Below, in pieces: positions 32,642-41,500 of a DNA stretch of 64,000 bases. Every line of letters begins with the position of its first letter. Position 1 is the first letter of the stretch. Under the pieces are notes generated by a model that saw only the letters and a list, made by a program, of their open reading frames with translations, did no database searches and was not told where the DNA came from. A program made the translations under genes and the position numbers. The stretch comes from Sphingomonas sp. (GTDB taxonomy: Bacteria > Pseudomonadota > Alphaproteobacteria > Sphingomonadales > Sphingomonadaceae), in the NCBI GenBank assembly GCA_017418975.1, contig JAFOMG010000019.1:124001-188000 (forward strand), given 5' to 3'.

Positions 32642-34627
32642 ATGACTAGCAGGGCCGCAAACAGGGAAAACAGCACGATTCCGGACCCGAGCCGGCCCGG
32701 TCCCGGCGCGGCGGCCCTGCCGCAATGGATGACCGGGATCGGCTGCATCGTCCTGTCGCTGCCGCTGCTCGGCTGGCTGCTGAACGTGCCGTTGCTGCGG
32801 GGCTTCGGCGATCCCCATTATGCCGTCGCCCCGCTCAGCGCGATCAACGGCTGCAGCGTGACCCTGGCGGCGCTCCTCGCGGTTAGCGGCCATGCGCGGC
32901 TGGCGCGCCTCGCCGCCACCCCGGCGGCGATACTGCTCAGCCTGATCACCTTCCAGTATCTCACCGGCGCCATCGCCGTGGAGCGCCTGTTCTTCTTCGA
33001 GGCGGTGCAGCGCCTGGGCGTGCGCAACGACGGTCTCAGCCCGGGCGGCACGGTGGCGGTGCAGGCGCTGGGCGGGCTCGCCGCGCTCGCCGTTACCGTG
33101 GATCGCCGGATCTACCGTGTCATCGGCATCATCCTGGCGAGCGGAACGGTGGCGCTCACCCTGCTGGCGACGACTGCGCTCGTCAGCGAGCCGGGCGGCA
33201 TCTCGCCCGCCTTTCTCGGGCGCTCGGCGATCTCGAGCGCGCTCGCCCTGCTCCCCGCCGCGGGGCTCATCCTCTACGCGATGGGGCGCGAGCCCAATGA
33301 GCGGGGATGGCACCTGCTGGTGCGGCTGGCGCCGGCGGTCATCATCCTGCCCGCCATACCCTCGCTGCTCGGCTTCGCGGCCTATCAGGCGGACCTGCTC
33401 GGCTTCGGCGCGGCCCAGTTCGTCGTGCTCGCCGCCAATGTCGTGATCCTGGCGGGCGTGCTGATGCGCGCGATCGGCCATGCCGACGCGCAGCGCCGGG
33501 CGCTGGCGATCCGCGAGGCGAAGCTGAGCGCGGTGCTGATGATGGTGCCCGACGCCGTGATCCTGATCGACGAGGAAGGCACGATCCTCGACTTCAGCCC
33601 CGCCGCCGAGCGGCTGTGGGGCTATCGCGCCGGGCAGGTCGTCGGCGAGACGGTCACCCTCCTCTCGCCGCCGGCGCATGCCGAGCGCACCCGCCAGGAA
33701 CTGGCGGACCTGCGCGAGCGCGAGCTGGATCCATGGAATGCCGAGCCGCTCAGCGCCGTCGGGCTGCGCAGCGACGGCTCGCTCTTCCCGCTCGAGGCGC
33801 GCGCCGGCCGGGTGCAGGCGGAGGACATGGCGTGCCTGACCATCTTCGTGCGCGACATGTCGGCGCAGTTCGGCGTCGAGGATCAGGTCGCCCAGCTCAA
33901 CGCCGAGCTCGCCCATCTCGCGCGCCAGAGCGCGATGGGCGAAGCCGCGGCCGATCTTGCGCACGAGCTCAACCAGCCGCTCACCGCCGCCGCCAACTAT
34001 CTCTCGGCGGCCGCCATGCTCGCGCGGAGCACCGGGGCCGAGGGCCCGGGCACCGAGATGGTGGACCATGCCCGCGAGCAAGTGATGCAGGCCGGCGAGA
34101 TCATCCGCCGCGTGCGCAGCTTCACCGAGCGCAACGACACCGAGCGGAGCGTGGAGCCGCTCCGCCCGATGATCGAGGACGCGGCCCGGCTCGTGCTGGT
34201 CGGATCGAGCCGCCTCGCCGCCCAGATCGACTGCGACGTCGCGCCGGCCGGCCTGTGCGCCTTTGTCGACCGCATCCAGATCCAGCAGGTGCTGGTCAAC
34301 CTGATGCGCAATGCCGTGGAAGCGCTGCGCGCGAGCGGGCAGCGGGATCCGCGGATCTGGGTCACCGCCCGGCAGATCGACGGCCCCATGGTCGAGCTGC
34401 GCTGCCGCGACAATGGGCCCGGCCTTCCGCCCGAGACGCTCGCCCGCCTCTTCCAGCGCTTCTCGGCCAGCCGGACGAGCGAGGGCATGGGAATCGGCCT
34501 GTCGATCTCGAAGCGCATCATCGAGCTGCACGGCGGCGTCTTCTCCGCCGAGAACATCCCCGGCGGCGGCGCCATCTTCACCTTCACCCTGCCGACCCTC
34601 GATCGCGAGAACATGGCGAAAGACTGA
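32642..34627 (+). CDS. Membrane PAS-domain sensor histidine kinase (FixL-like core)
   Basis: 661 residues. The N-terminal ~280 residues hold about eight hydrophobic helices, with no known sensor family assigned. A PAS domain follows (LMMVPDAVILIDEEGTILDFSPAAERLWGY near 300). The kinase has the H box LAHELNQPLTAAANYL with phospho-acceptor H441, an N box (VLVNLMRNAVEAL), and G boxes (DNGPGLPP, GMGIGLSIS). The H-box type is like FixL/NtrY-like kinases. No response regulator lies beside it, so it is an orphan here; its signal is unknown. Confidence 0.9.
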   Translation: MTSRAANRENSTIPDPSRPGPGAAALPQWMTGIGCIVLSLPLLGWLLNVPLLRGFGDPHYAVAPLSAINGCSVTLAALLAVSGHARLARLAATPAAILLSLITFQYLTGAIAVERLFFFEAVQRLGVRNDGLSPGGTVAVQALGGLAALAVTVDRRIYRVIGIILASGTVALTLLATTALVSEPGGISPAFLGRSAISSALALLPAAGLILYAMGREPNERGWHLLVRLAPAVIILPAIPSLLGFAAYQADLLGFGAAQFVVLAANVVILAGVLMRAIGHADAQRRALAIREAKLSAVLMMVPDAVILIDEEGTILDFSPAAERLWGYRAGQVVGETVTLLSPPAHAERTRQELADLRERELDPWNAEPLSAVGLRSDGSLFPLEARAGRVQAEDMACLTIFVRDMSAQFGVEDQVAQLNAELAHLARQSAMGEAAADLAHELNQPLTAAANYLSAAAMLARSTGAEGPGTEMVDHAREQVMQAGEIIRRVRSFTERNDTERSVEPLRPMIEDAARLVLVGSSRLAAQIDCDVAPAGLCAFVDRIQIQQVLVNLMRNAVEALRASGQRDPRIWVTARQIDGPMVELRCRDNGPGLPPETLARLFQRFSASRTSEGMGIGLSISKRIIELHGGVFSAENIPGGGAIFTFTLPTLDRENMAKD

Positions 34628-34700
34628 CGGCGAAATCGCCGAACCCCGCTTCCGCCCGCCTGCGGCACCCGGTATATTCGCCGGGAAAGAGGGGGAAATC

Positions 34701-36203
34701 ATGCGGAACCTGTTTCTGGCGTCCCTGAGCGCGGCTCTGCTGGCGTCCTGCAGCGGCGGCAATGGCGGCTCGACTCCCACCCCGACCCCCACTCCGGTGA
34801 ACCAGCCGCCCAGCTTCACTTCGGCCGCCGCCGTCAGCGTGCCCGAGAACACCAGCGGCACGATCTATACCGCCACCGCCACCGACCCGGAGGGCGCGCC
34901 GGTCACCTTCTCGCTGACCGGCGGCGACGACGTCTCGCTCTTCACGCTCACGGGCGCCAATCTGTCGTTCAAGATGCCCCCCGATTACGAAGCCCCGGCC
35001 GACCTCAATCACGACAATGTCTACCAGGTCGAGATCACCGCTTCGGACGGCACGAACAACGTGAAGCTGCTGCTCGCCGTCACTGTCACCGATATCGGGC
35101 CGTCGGGCTATTCGCTCAAGGTGATGGGCCGGCCCTTCACCGGCGTCGAGCGCCTCACCGCGGGCGCCATCGCCGAAGATGCCGGGTCTTACCGGTGCTA
35201 TGACTATGCCAACGCCCGTTATGACGCCCGGCTGTGCAACAGCCTCGTCAGTGGCGGCGTCGGCACTTCCGACTTCTCCTATCAGGAGGAACGCGGATTG
35301 CTCGGCTGGGCCCCGGCGCCACGTCGCCCGGATTGGGCGGGCCTTGCCACCGACCGCTATACCGTTATCGTCTATACCGCCGCGAACGGCGATCTGATGG
35401 TCGTATGGGCCGCGATTCTCGACACGATCCTGCCTTCCACCAAGACTTGGATCCAGCCCGTCCCGGGCCGCCCGCCGATCTGGCGAATCCCCAATACCGC
35501 CACGCGCAATCTCGGCGGCTGGGCACAGTTCGGCCGCGACGGCTATCTCTACATCATATTCGGCGACGGCACCGATGCGAGCCGCGCGCAGGATCCCAAT
35601 TCGCCCTTCGGCAAGATCTGGCGGATCGATCCCTACAAGGATGACTATCCGGCCGATGCGGATCGCAATTTCGGCGCGCCCGCGACCGGCGGCATGCTCG
35701 CGGCGCTCGGGCTGCGCAGCCCCGACCGGTTCAGCATGGATGCCAACGGCAACATCATCCTCGGCGATCGCGGCGAAAGCGCGCGCGAGGAGATCAACGT
35801 CCTGCTCGCCGGCGAATCGAACGTGAATTTCGGCTGGCCCTATCGCGAGGGCAGCCTGGTCCGCCAGTCGGGCGAGCCGGCGGGGCTGCGCGCCCCGGCG
35901 ATCGAGCTGGAGCACGGCACCGGCCCCGTGCAGTCGAACCGGATCGTATCGGGCGCGATCTATACCGGCAGCGCCGCGGCCATTCGCGATCAATATGTCT
36001 TCGGCGACACCAGCGGGAAGCTGTGGATGATACCGGCCGCCAGGCTCCTGCTCGGCCATCTTACCGGCGCCGACCTTACCCGAACCGAGGAATTGCTGTT
36101 CTCAAGGGGGCATCCGCTCGAGAATCTGGTCTCGATCGTCGGCTCTTCCACCCTGACCCTGACCGACGATTCCGGCCTCTATTACGTACTCAGCGCGCCC
36201 TAG
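34701..36203 (+). CDS. Lipoprotein with cadherin-like domain and sugar-dehydrogenase-type beta-propeller
   Basis: 500 residues. A lipobox LLASC sets lipidated C17. A Pro/Thr linker (STPTPTPTP) leads to a cadherin-like repeat (PPSFTSAAAVSVPENTSG, TATDPEGAPVTFSLTGGDD, ITASDG). A six-bladed propeller then resembles PQQ-type glucose/sorbosone dehydrogenases (GRDGYLYIIFGDGTD, NSPFGKIWRIDP, LRSPDRFSMD, ESNVNFGWPYREG). Whether it binds PQQ cannot be judged. It is likely anchored in the outer membrane, and may bind or oxidise a sugar. Confidence 0.82.
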   Translation: MRNLFLASLSAALLASCSGGNGGSTPTPTPTPVNQPPSFTSAAAVSVPENTSGTIYTATATDPEGAPVTFSLTGGDDVSLFTLTGANLSFKMPPDYEAPADLNHDNVYQVEITASDGTNNVKLLLAVTVTDIGPSGYSLKVMGRPFTGVERLTAGAIAEDAGSYRCYDYANARYDARLCNSLVSGGVGTSDFSYQEERGLLGWAPAPRRPDWAGLATDRYTVIVYTAANGDLMVVWAAILDTILPSTKTWIQPVPGRPPIWRIPNTATRNLGGWAQFGRDGYLYIIFGDGTDASRAQDPNSPFGKIWRIDPYKDDYPADADRNFGAPATGGMLAALGLRSPDRFSMDANGNIILGDRGESAREEINVLLAGESNVNFGWPYREGSLVRQSGEPAGLRAPAIELEHGTGPVQSNRIVSGAIYTGSAAAIRDQYVFGDTSGKLWMIPAARLLLGHLTGADLTRTEELLFSRGHPLENLVSIVGSSTLTLTDDSGLYYVLSAP

Positions 36204-36363
36204 GGCGGACCGGCGGGCGGGGCAATGAGCCCCGCTCGCGCGGCGCCGCGGATGTCGCCGAGCCGACAAGTTGCGACAATTTCGCCCCCCGGCCGAGAAA
36301 CCTTCGCGACAGGTGCCGCCTATCCCCTTCCCCACCCAGACGTCACTGGGGCGGAGAAAAGGC

Positions 36364-36816
36364 ATGAAGAGACTCAAGCTCGCCGCGCTGCTCGCTGCTG
36401 GCGCGATCACGTTCGGCGGAGGCGCCGCAATGGCCGCCCCGGCGCAGCAGGACCAGACGGCACCCAAGGCCCAGGCCGCGCGTCGCCCCCATCACAATCC
36501 GATGGACGCCAACAAGGACGGCATGATCAGCCGCGACGAATGGATGAAGGCCGCCGCAGCGCGTTTCGATCGCTTCGACGTCAACAAGGACGGCAAGATC
36601 TCGCGCCAGGAACTGCGCTTCGGCCGTTTCGAGGAACGCATGCACCGCCGCCATCGCCATGGCTGGCAGCATGGCGGGCCGCATCGCGGCCCCGGCTTCG
36701 GGCCCGGCCGCGAAGGCCCGGGCGGTCCCAATGGCCCGCATCGCCGCTTCGGCCCGCCGCCGCCCCCGCCGTCGGGACAGCCCGCGGCGCCGGCCACTCC
36801 GGCCCCCGGCAACTGA
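36364..36816 (+). CDS. Exported EF-hand calcium-binding protein
   Basis: 150 residues. A signal peptide (MKRLKLAALLAAGAITFGGGAAMA) is followed by two EF-hand loops, DANKDGMISRDEW and DVNKDGKISRQEL, both with the Asp-x-Asn/Asp pattern for calcium. The tail is His/Gly/Pro-rich and low in complexity. Such proteins are common in sphingomonads and may sense or buffer calcium in the periplasm. The start MKRLKL follows GGAGAAAAGGC. Upstream 160 bases contain no gene. Confidence 0.88.
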   Translation: MKRLKLAALLAAGAITFGGGAAMAAPAQQDQTAPKAQAARRPHHNPMDANKDGMISRDEWMKAAAARFDRFDVNKDGKISRQELRFGRFEERMHRRHRHGWQHGGPHRGPGFGPGREGPGGPNGPHRRFGPPPPPPSGQPAAPATPAPGN

Positions 36817-36820
36817 GCGG

Positions 36821-37219
36821 TCAGTCGATCGCGACCGGATCGAAACGCCCGTGGAGCGCTCCCCCCTCCACGGCGCGCCAGGCGGTGACGGTATCGCCCC
36901 CGACGATCAGCCAGAGCTTGCCGTCGGGGGCAGCCATCGCCGCATCGGTGACCGAAGGGGCCGCGTCGCCGCTCGGATGCGAATGCCAATAGCCCAGGAG
37001 CTTCGGCCCGCCCCCGCGCTCGGCTCGAAGCGCTGCGAACAGCGCGGCAGGATCGATCTCGAAATGCCTATCCGGCGCTTCGTCCACATTTTCAACAGCT
37101 TGATAGCTGGTGATTGCGCTGTCCCGACCGAACAGCAATCCGCACGCCTCAAGCGGCGCGGCAAGAACGGCTTCCCGTCGGATCGCATCGAGCACGGCCA
37201 TGGGAATTCGCAAGCGCAT
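36821..37219 (-). CDS. JAMM/MPN-domain metalloprotease (M67 family)
   Basis: 132 residues with the complete JAMM zinc motif: E24 in EACGLLFG and H79-x-H81-x7-S89-x2-D92 in WHSHPSGDAAPSVTD. Bacterial stand-alone JAMM proteins resemble those that release ubiquitin-like or sulfur-carrier C-terminal peptides (Mec+/RadC-like). No sulfur-carrier or E1-like gene is nearby, so the substrate is unknown. It is convergent with the EF-hand gene. Confidence 0.88.
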   Translation of the reverse strand: MRLRIPMAVLDAIRREAVLAAPLEACGLLFGRDSAITSYQAVENVDEAPDRHFEIDPAALFAALRAERGGGPKLLGYWHSHPSGDAAPSVTDAAMAAPDGKLWLIVGGDTVTAWRAVEGGALHGRFDPVAID

Positions 37220-37331
37220 CGCCGCCCACGATAGGACATGGCCCGGCGCTCGTCATCCATGGCCGGGCTTTGCCCGACAGAACGCGATCGGGCGAGCGCG
37301 CCCGGTCTGTATCGACATTCGGGCCAGCTCG

Positions 37332-37366
37332 ATTCTTCCGCTCCCCTCCCTTGCAGGGAGAAGAAT
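37332..37366. repeat. Inverted repeat between the JAMM gene and rluD
   Basis: ATTCTT/AAGAAT outer arms and CTCCC/GGGAG inner arms form a two-part stem. It lies between divergent genes, upstream of both, so a terminator role is not expected. The remaining ~270 bases of the gap contain no gene that could be recognised. Confidence 0.35.
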
Positions 37367-37492
37367 GTTGGATGCCGACATGCCTCAGGGATTCCAACAT
37401 CTTGACAGGATACCGAAACCCGCGGAAATCTGTCGGATACCGATCGGTACAGATCTTGAAATCGCGAACCTCGTCCCCATTTAAGGTCAAAC

Positions 37493-38440
37493 ATGAATCC
37501 GGGGGTTTCCATCATCGAGGCACGTATCGCGGACACAGCCGATGGCTGGCGTCTGGATCGTGCGCTCGCCGACGCGGTGCCGACGCTGTCACGCGAACGG
37601 CTGAAGGCGCTGATTTCCTCGGGCGCGGTCACCGGTCCGCAGGGGCTCGTGCGCGATCCGGCAAGGAAGGCGCCCGCCGGCACATTGTTCAGCGTCGCGG
37701 TGCCCGAGCCCGAGCCGGCGCACAACGAAGCGCAGGAGATCCCGCTCAAGGTGGTGTTCGAGGATGAGCATCTGATCGTGATCGACAAGCAGGCCGGGCT
37801 GGTCGTCCATCCGGCGGCGGGCAATCTCGACGGAACGCTGGTCAACGCGCTGCTCCACCATTGCCGGGGTTCGCTCTCGGGCATTGGCGGCGTGGCGCGG
37901 CCGGGGATCGTCCATCGGATCGACAAGGACACGTCGGGCCTGATGGTCGCGGCCAAGACCGACCGCGCGCACGAAGGATTGGCGAAACAGTTCAAGTCCC
38001 ATTCAATTGACCGGCGCTATCGTGCGATCGTGTCAGGACTTTTGAGACTATCCGAAGGTACGGTTGATGCGCCGCTCGCGCGTTCGCCGCACAATCGCAA
38101 GAAGGTCGCGATCGTGAAGAACGGGAAGCGCGCCGTCACGCATTGGCGCAAGCTTCGCCAACTTCAGGACGCGACGCTGGTCGAATGCCGGCTGGAAACG
38201 GGCCGTACCCATCAGGTGCGCGTCCATATGGCTTCTTTGGGCCATCCGCTGGTCGGCGATCCGGTCTATGGCAGTGTCCGCAAGGGGCACCGTCAACTTC
38301 TGGAAACCTTGAATTTCCGGCGCCAGGCCTTGCACGCGGCCCATCTGGGGTTCATTCACCCCATCGATAGCACCGCTTTGGCGTTCGAAAGCGAAATCCC
38401 TGCCGATATGCAGGAACTGTTCGATAACCTCATCGTATGA
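37493..38440 (+). CDS. rluD: 23S rRNA pseudouridine synthase RluD-like (RluA family)
   Basis: 315 residues: an N-terminal S4 domain (WRLDRALADAVPTLSRERLKALI) and the RluA catalytic domain with HRIDKDTSGL (catalytic Asp), then LETGRTHQVRVHMASLGHPLVGDPVYG. It makes pseudouridines in 23S rRNA helix 69 in the RluD subgroup; the exact target is by family. The gap before it is free of genes. It precedes rpoH by 58 bases, a neighbourhood also common in related genomes. Confidence 0.93.
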   Translation: MNPGVSIIEARIADTADGWRLDRALADAVPTLSRERLKALISSGAVTGPQGLVRDPARKAPAGTLFSVAVPEPEPAHNEAQEIPLKVVFEDEHLIVIDKQAGLVVHPAAGNLDGTLVNALLHHCRGSLSGIGGVARPGIVHRIDKDTSGLMVAAKTDRAHEGLAKQFKSHSIDRRYRAIVSGLLRLSEGTVDAPLARSPHNRKKVAIVKNGKRAVTHWRKLRQLQDATLVECRLETGRTHQVRVHMASLGHPLVGDPVYGSVRKGHRQLLETLNFRRQALHAAHLGFIHPIDSTALAFESEIPADMQELFDNLIV

Positions 38441-38498
38441 TTTCAGGCGGCGCTGGCCTTGGCCACGCGCGCCCTTTAAGTGAAAGGGAGAAATGATC

Positions 38499-39401
38499 AT
38501 GGCAAGCGGAAGCAACGTCCCGGCGACGATCCCCGCGCTTGGTGGTGAGGCCAGCCTCAACCGCTATCTGGCCGAGATCAAGAAGTTTCCGATCCTGAGC
38601 CCCGAGCAGGAGTTCATGCTCGCCAAGCGCTTCCAGGAGCATGGCGACACCGATGCCGCGGCCCAGCTGGTCACCTCGCACCTGCGCCTCGTGGCGAAGA
38701 TCGCCATGGGCTATCGCGGCTATGGCCTGCCCGTCTCCGAGCTGATCTCGGAAGGCAATATCGGCCTGATGCAGGGCGTGAAGAAGTTCGAGCCCGATCG
38801 GGGCTTCCGCCTGGCGACCTATGCCATGTGGTGGATCCGCGCCTCGATCCAGGAATTCATCCTGCGCTCGTGGAGCCTGGTGAAGATGGGCACCACCGCG
38901 GCGCAGAAGAAGCTGTTCTTCAACCTGCGCCGGATGAAGGCCAAGCTCGACGCGTTCGAGGATGGCGACCTTTCCCCCGAGCATGTCGCCAAGATCGCTA
39001 CCGATCTGGGCGTCACCGAGGAGGAAGTCACTTCGATGAACCGCCGCATGGCGATGGGCGGCGACACGTCGCTCAACGTGCCGATGCGGGAGGATGGCGA
39101 GGGCCAGTGGCAGGATTGGCTCGCCGACGAGGACCAGCTCCAGGACGAGCGCGTCGCCGAGGCCCAGGAAGCCACCGTCCGCCACGAGATGCTCGTGTCG
39201 GCGATGGAGGACCTCAACGAGCGCGAGCGGCACATCCTGACCGAGCGCCGCCTCACCGACGATCCCAAGACCCTCGAGGAGCTCTCGCAGGTCTATGACG
39301 TCAGCCGCGAGCGCGTCCGCCAGATCGAGGTGCGCGCGTTCGAGAAGCTGCAAAAGGCGATGATGCGCATCGCCGGCGAGAAGCGCCTGCTGACCGCCTG
39401 A
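38499..39401 (+). CDS. rpoH: RNA polymerase sigma32 factor RpoH
   Basis: 300 residues. Begins MASGSNVPATIPALGGEASLNRYL, typical of alphaproteobacterial RpoH. Region 2 has SEGNIGLMQGVKKFEPDRGFRLATYAMWWIRASI; the RpoH box is KKLFFNLRRMK; region 4 has SQVYDVSRERVRQIEVRAFEKL. Directs heat-shock transcription. An in-frame ATG two codons earlier also exists; AGGGAG is 8 bases from the chosen ATG and only 2-3 from the other. Confidence 0.96.
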   Translation: MASGSNVPATIPALGGEASLNRYLAEIKKFPILSPEQEFMLAKRFQEHGDTDAAAQLVTSHLRLVAKIAMGYRGYGLPVSELISEGNIGLMQGVKKFEPDRGFRLATYAMWWIRASIQEFILRSWSLVKMGTTAAQKKLFFNLRRMKAKLDAFEDGDLSPEHVAKIATDLGVTEEEVTSMNRRMAMGGDTSLNVPMREDGEGQWQDWLADEDQLQDERVAEAQEATVRHEMLVSAMEDLNERERHILTERRLTDDPKTLEELSQVYDVSRERVRQIEVRAFEKLQKAMMRIAGEKRLLTA

Positions 39402-39409
39402 CGAGCGCC

Positions 39410-40372
39410 ATGGGGGATCGGGATCGCGATACCGGCGCGGAGCCTCCGCGCCAGCCCGAGGCGCCGGCGGACATCCCGCCGGCGCCTTCCGCATCGGCGC
39501 CGCGTCCGCGCGACTGGACGCCGCGCGCGACGACGGCGCAGCAGCCCCCCGGGCTGGGCGCGCCGCCGATGCCGGATCTCCGCCCGCTGGGTGAGGAGGC
39601 CGACCCTTTCGCGTCTCGCGGCGAGGCGCCTCCACGAGCTTCTCCCCGGCCTTCGCCGGGGAAAGAAGAGCGTGCGCCCAAGCCCCGCAAGCCCCTCCTG
39701 CGCCGCATCCTGTTCTGGATCCTCAAGGCCATCCTGGCTTTCCTGCTCGTCTCGATCGGCATGGTGGTGATCTACAGGTTCGTGCCGCCCCCCATCACCT
39801 GGACGCAGATCGGCGACATCTTCGAAGGGCATGGCGTTACCAAGCGCTGGATGTCGATCGACAGGATCGATCCCAACATGACGCTCGCCGCGATCGCCGC
39901 CGAGGATGCGCGCTTCTGCACCCATCACGGCTTCGACCTTACGGCGATCGAGCAGGCCTATGCCCGCAACCAGAAGGGCGGCCGCATCCGCGGCGGCTCG
40001 ACGATCAGCCAGCAGACCGCCAAGAACGTCTTCCTGTTCCAGGGCGGCGGCTATGCCCGCAAGGCGCTGGAGGCCTATTTCACTGTCCTGATCGAGAATA
40101 TCTGGGGCAAGCGGCGGATCATGGAAGTCTATCTCAACGTCGCGGAGACCGGGATCGGCACCTATGGCGTCAATGCCGGCGCGATGCGCTATTTCAAGCA
40201 CGACGCCTCGCGCCTGTCCCCTCGCGAGGCCGCCCAGATCGCCGCGGTCCTTCCCCTCCCCAAGAAGCGCGCCGGCATCGATCCGCGCGGCTTCACCCGC
40301 CGCTACGGGAACGCGATAACCGCCCGCATCGGCACCGTGCGAGGTGACGGGCTGGACGATTGCGTCCGCTGA
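39410..40372 (+). CDS. mtgA: Monofunctional biosynthetic peptidoglycan transglycosylase MtgA
   Basis: 320 residues. A ~95-residue Pro/Arg-rich cytoplasmic tail is followed by a membrane helix (about 98-122) and a GT51 domain with AAEDARFCTHHGFD (catalytic Glu), GGSTISQQTAKNVFL and RRIMEVYLNVAETG. It polymerises lipid II into glycan strands. Part of the tail is encoded by a REP-like palindrome. The unusually long tail is not a normal MtgA feature. It overlaps the NUDIX gene by one base (TGATG). Confidence 0.93.
   Translation: MGDRDRDTGAEPPRQPEAPADIPPAPSASAPRPRDWTPRATTAQQPPGLGAPPMPDLRPLGEEADPFASRGEAPPRASPRPSPGKEERAPKPRKPLLRRILFWILKAILAFLLVSIGMVVIYRFVPPPITWTQIGDIFEGHGVTKRWMSIDRIDPNMTLAAIAAEDARFCTHHGFDLTAIEQAYARNQKGGRIRGGSTISQQTAKNVFLFQGGGYARKALEAYFTVLIENIWGKRRIMEVYLNVAETGIGTYGVNAGAMRYFKHDASRLSPREAAQIAAVLPLPKKRAGIDPRGFTRRYGNAITARIGTVRGDGLDDCVR
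39639..39668. repeat. Palindromic element inside the mtgA coding sequence
   Basis: CTTC-TCCCCGGC-CTTC-GCCGGGGA-AA-GAAG forms an 8-bp core stem with matched CTTC/GAAG outer arms, within the Pro-rich tail of mtgA. The CTTC loop is the same as in the intergenic copy at 13692. It is read in frame as part of RASPRPSPGKEER, so it looks like a repeat element that has been absorbed into a tolerant linker. Confidence 0.65.
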
Positions 40373-40785
40373 TGTCGGATGGGGAGATGCCGCCGATCCG
40401 CATCGCCGCCGCACTGATCGACGACGGCGCGGGCCGCATGCTGCTGGTCCGGAAAACCGGGACTTCGGCCTATATGCAGGCCGGCGGCAAGATCGAGCCG
40501 GGCGAGACGCCGCTCGACGCGCTGCGCCGCGAGCTGGCCGAGGAGATCGGCCTGGTCCCCGTCGAGGAGCCCGCCTATGTCGGCCGCTTCCAAGCCTCCG
40601 CCGCCAACGAGCCGGGCCGCGTGGTGGAGGCGGAGCTGTTCCACCTCACCGTCGCGCACCGGCCCGCCGCCGCGGCGGAGATCGCCGAGGCGCTATGGGT
40701 GCCGATCGCCGAAGCCGAGGCGCTGCCGCTCGCCCCGATGACCCACACCCATGTGCTGCCGATCGCCCTGAAACTGCTGGACTGA
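40372..40785 (+). CDS. NUDIX hydrolase
   Basis: 137 residues with a full NUDIX box GGKIEPGETPLDALRRELAEEIGL (GX5EX7REUXEEXGU). AYMQAGGKIEPG and a following AYVGRFQASAANEPG are typical of the NUDIX sub-group that acts on nucleoside diphosphates linked to a small group. The substrate is not identifiable. The start shares one base with the mtgA stop, suggesting coupling; an ATG four codons upstream is possible. Confidence 0.9.
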   Translation: MSDGEMPPIRIAAALIDDGAGRMLLVRKTGTSAYMQAGGKIEPGETPLDALRRELAEEIGLVPVEEPAYVGRFQASAANEPGRVVEAELFHLTVAHRPAAAAEIAEALWVPIAEAEALPLAPMTHTHVLPIALKLLD

Positions 40786-40788
40786 CCC

Positions 40789-40821
40789 CATTCCTCCCCG
40801 AGCTCGTCTGAGGGAGGAATG
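40789..40821. terminator. Perfect hairpin after the NUDIX gene
   Basis: CATTCCTCCC (40789-40798) pairs perfectly with GGGAGGAATG (40812-40821). It lies between convergent genes and probably terminates both. Confidence 0.7.
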
Positions 40822-40825
40822 AAAG

Positions 40826-41107
40826 TCACTGGATCTTGTTCACGGCGCTCTTCGCCGCGTCGCCGACATCCTTGGCCGCATCGCCCACCTTGTCGGCGGC
40901 GGTGCTGACAGCATCGGTCTTCGCATCCTCGCGGCTATTCTGGTTGAACAGATAGATGGCGCCGATCACCACCGCGATCAGCAGCGCCAGCCCGATCAAC
41001 AGGCTGCCGCCGCCGCCGCGGCGCTCGATCACCACCGTGCTGCCTTCCGTCTCGGTGACGCGCTCGGCAGTCACGCCGTCGCTGCGCTCGGTTACGCGTT
41101 CGACCAT
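40826..41107 (-). CDS. Small single-pass membrane protein of unknown function
   Basis: 93 residues: a charged N-terminus (MVERVTERSDGVTAERVTETEG) with a repeated VTER/VTET pattern, one membrane helix at about 36-52 (LLIGLALLIAVVIGAIYLF), and an Ala/Asp/Lys coiled-coil tail (ADKVGDAAKDVGDAAKSAV) resembling YtxH or LEA-like repeats. It could be an envelope stress protein; no family is certain. Not clearly linked to neighbours. Confidence 0.7.
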   Translation of the reverse strand: MVERVTERSDGVTAERVTETEGSTVVIERRGGGGSLLIGLALLIAVVIGAIYLFNQNSREDAKTDAVSTAADKVGDAAKDVGDAAKSAVNKIQ

Positions 41108-41167
41108 TGCACTCCTCCTCGAACTTGCCCATCAGCAACCGAGAAGGCGTTGGAATGGTTCCGAAAA

Positions 41168-41491
41168 TCAGAAGGGCAGCTTGAAGCCCGGCGGCAGCGG
41201 CAGGCCGCTCGTCATCTTCGACATCGCTTCCTGCGAAGCCGCGTCGGCCTTGGCCCGGGCATCGTTGAAGGCCGCCGCGAGCAGATCCTCGAGCATGCCC
41301 TTCTCGGCCGGGTTGAGCAGCGAATCGTCGATCTGGATGCCGATGATCCGGCCCTTGGCCGAAGCCTGGACCTTGATCAGCCCGCCACCCGAGGCGCCTT
41401 CCACTTCGATCTTGTCGAGATCGGCCTGCGCCTTGGTCAGCTCGGCCTGGACGTTCTGCGCCATGGCCATGATGTCTTCGAGACTCTTCAT
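41168..41491 (-). CDS. ybaB: YbaB/EbfC family nucleoid-associated protein
   Basis: 107 residues: MKSLEDIMAMAQNVQAELTKAQADL, GGGLIKVQASAKGRIIGIQIDDSLLNP, and EDLLAAAFNDARAKADAASQEAMSKMT are family signatures. YbaB proteins form dimers that bind DNA. It follows dnaX after 9 bases, the usual dnaX-ybaB order. Confidence 0.95.
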   Translation of the reverse strand: MKSLEDIMAMAQNVQAELTKAQADLDKIEVEGASGGGLIKVQASAKGRIIGIQIDDSLLNPAEKGMLEDLLAAAFNDARAKADAASQEAMSKMTSGLPLPPGFKLPF

Positions 41492-41500
41492 AGATACTTC

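Noticed and set aside
32336..34861. Long open frame of about 840 codons antisense to the membrane histidine kinase
   Set aside because: It has no family motif and follows the third-codon-position GC bias of the sense gene; this is a shadow frame of high-GC DNA.
37402..37430. TTGACA box upstream of rluD as a promoter
   Set aside because: No acceptable -10 box lies 16-18 bases downstream, so it was not listed.
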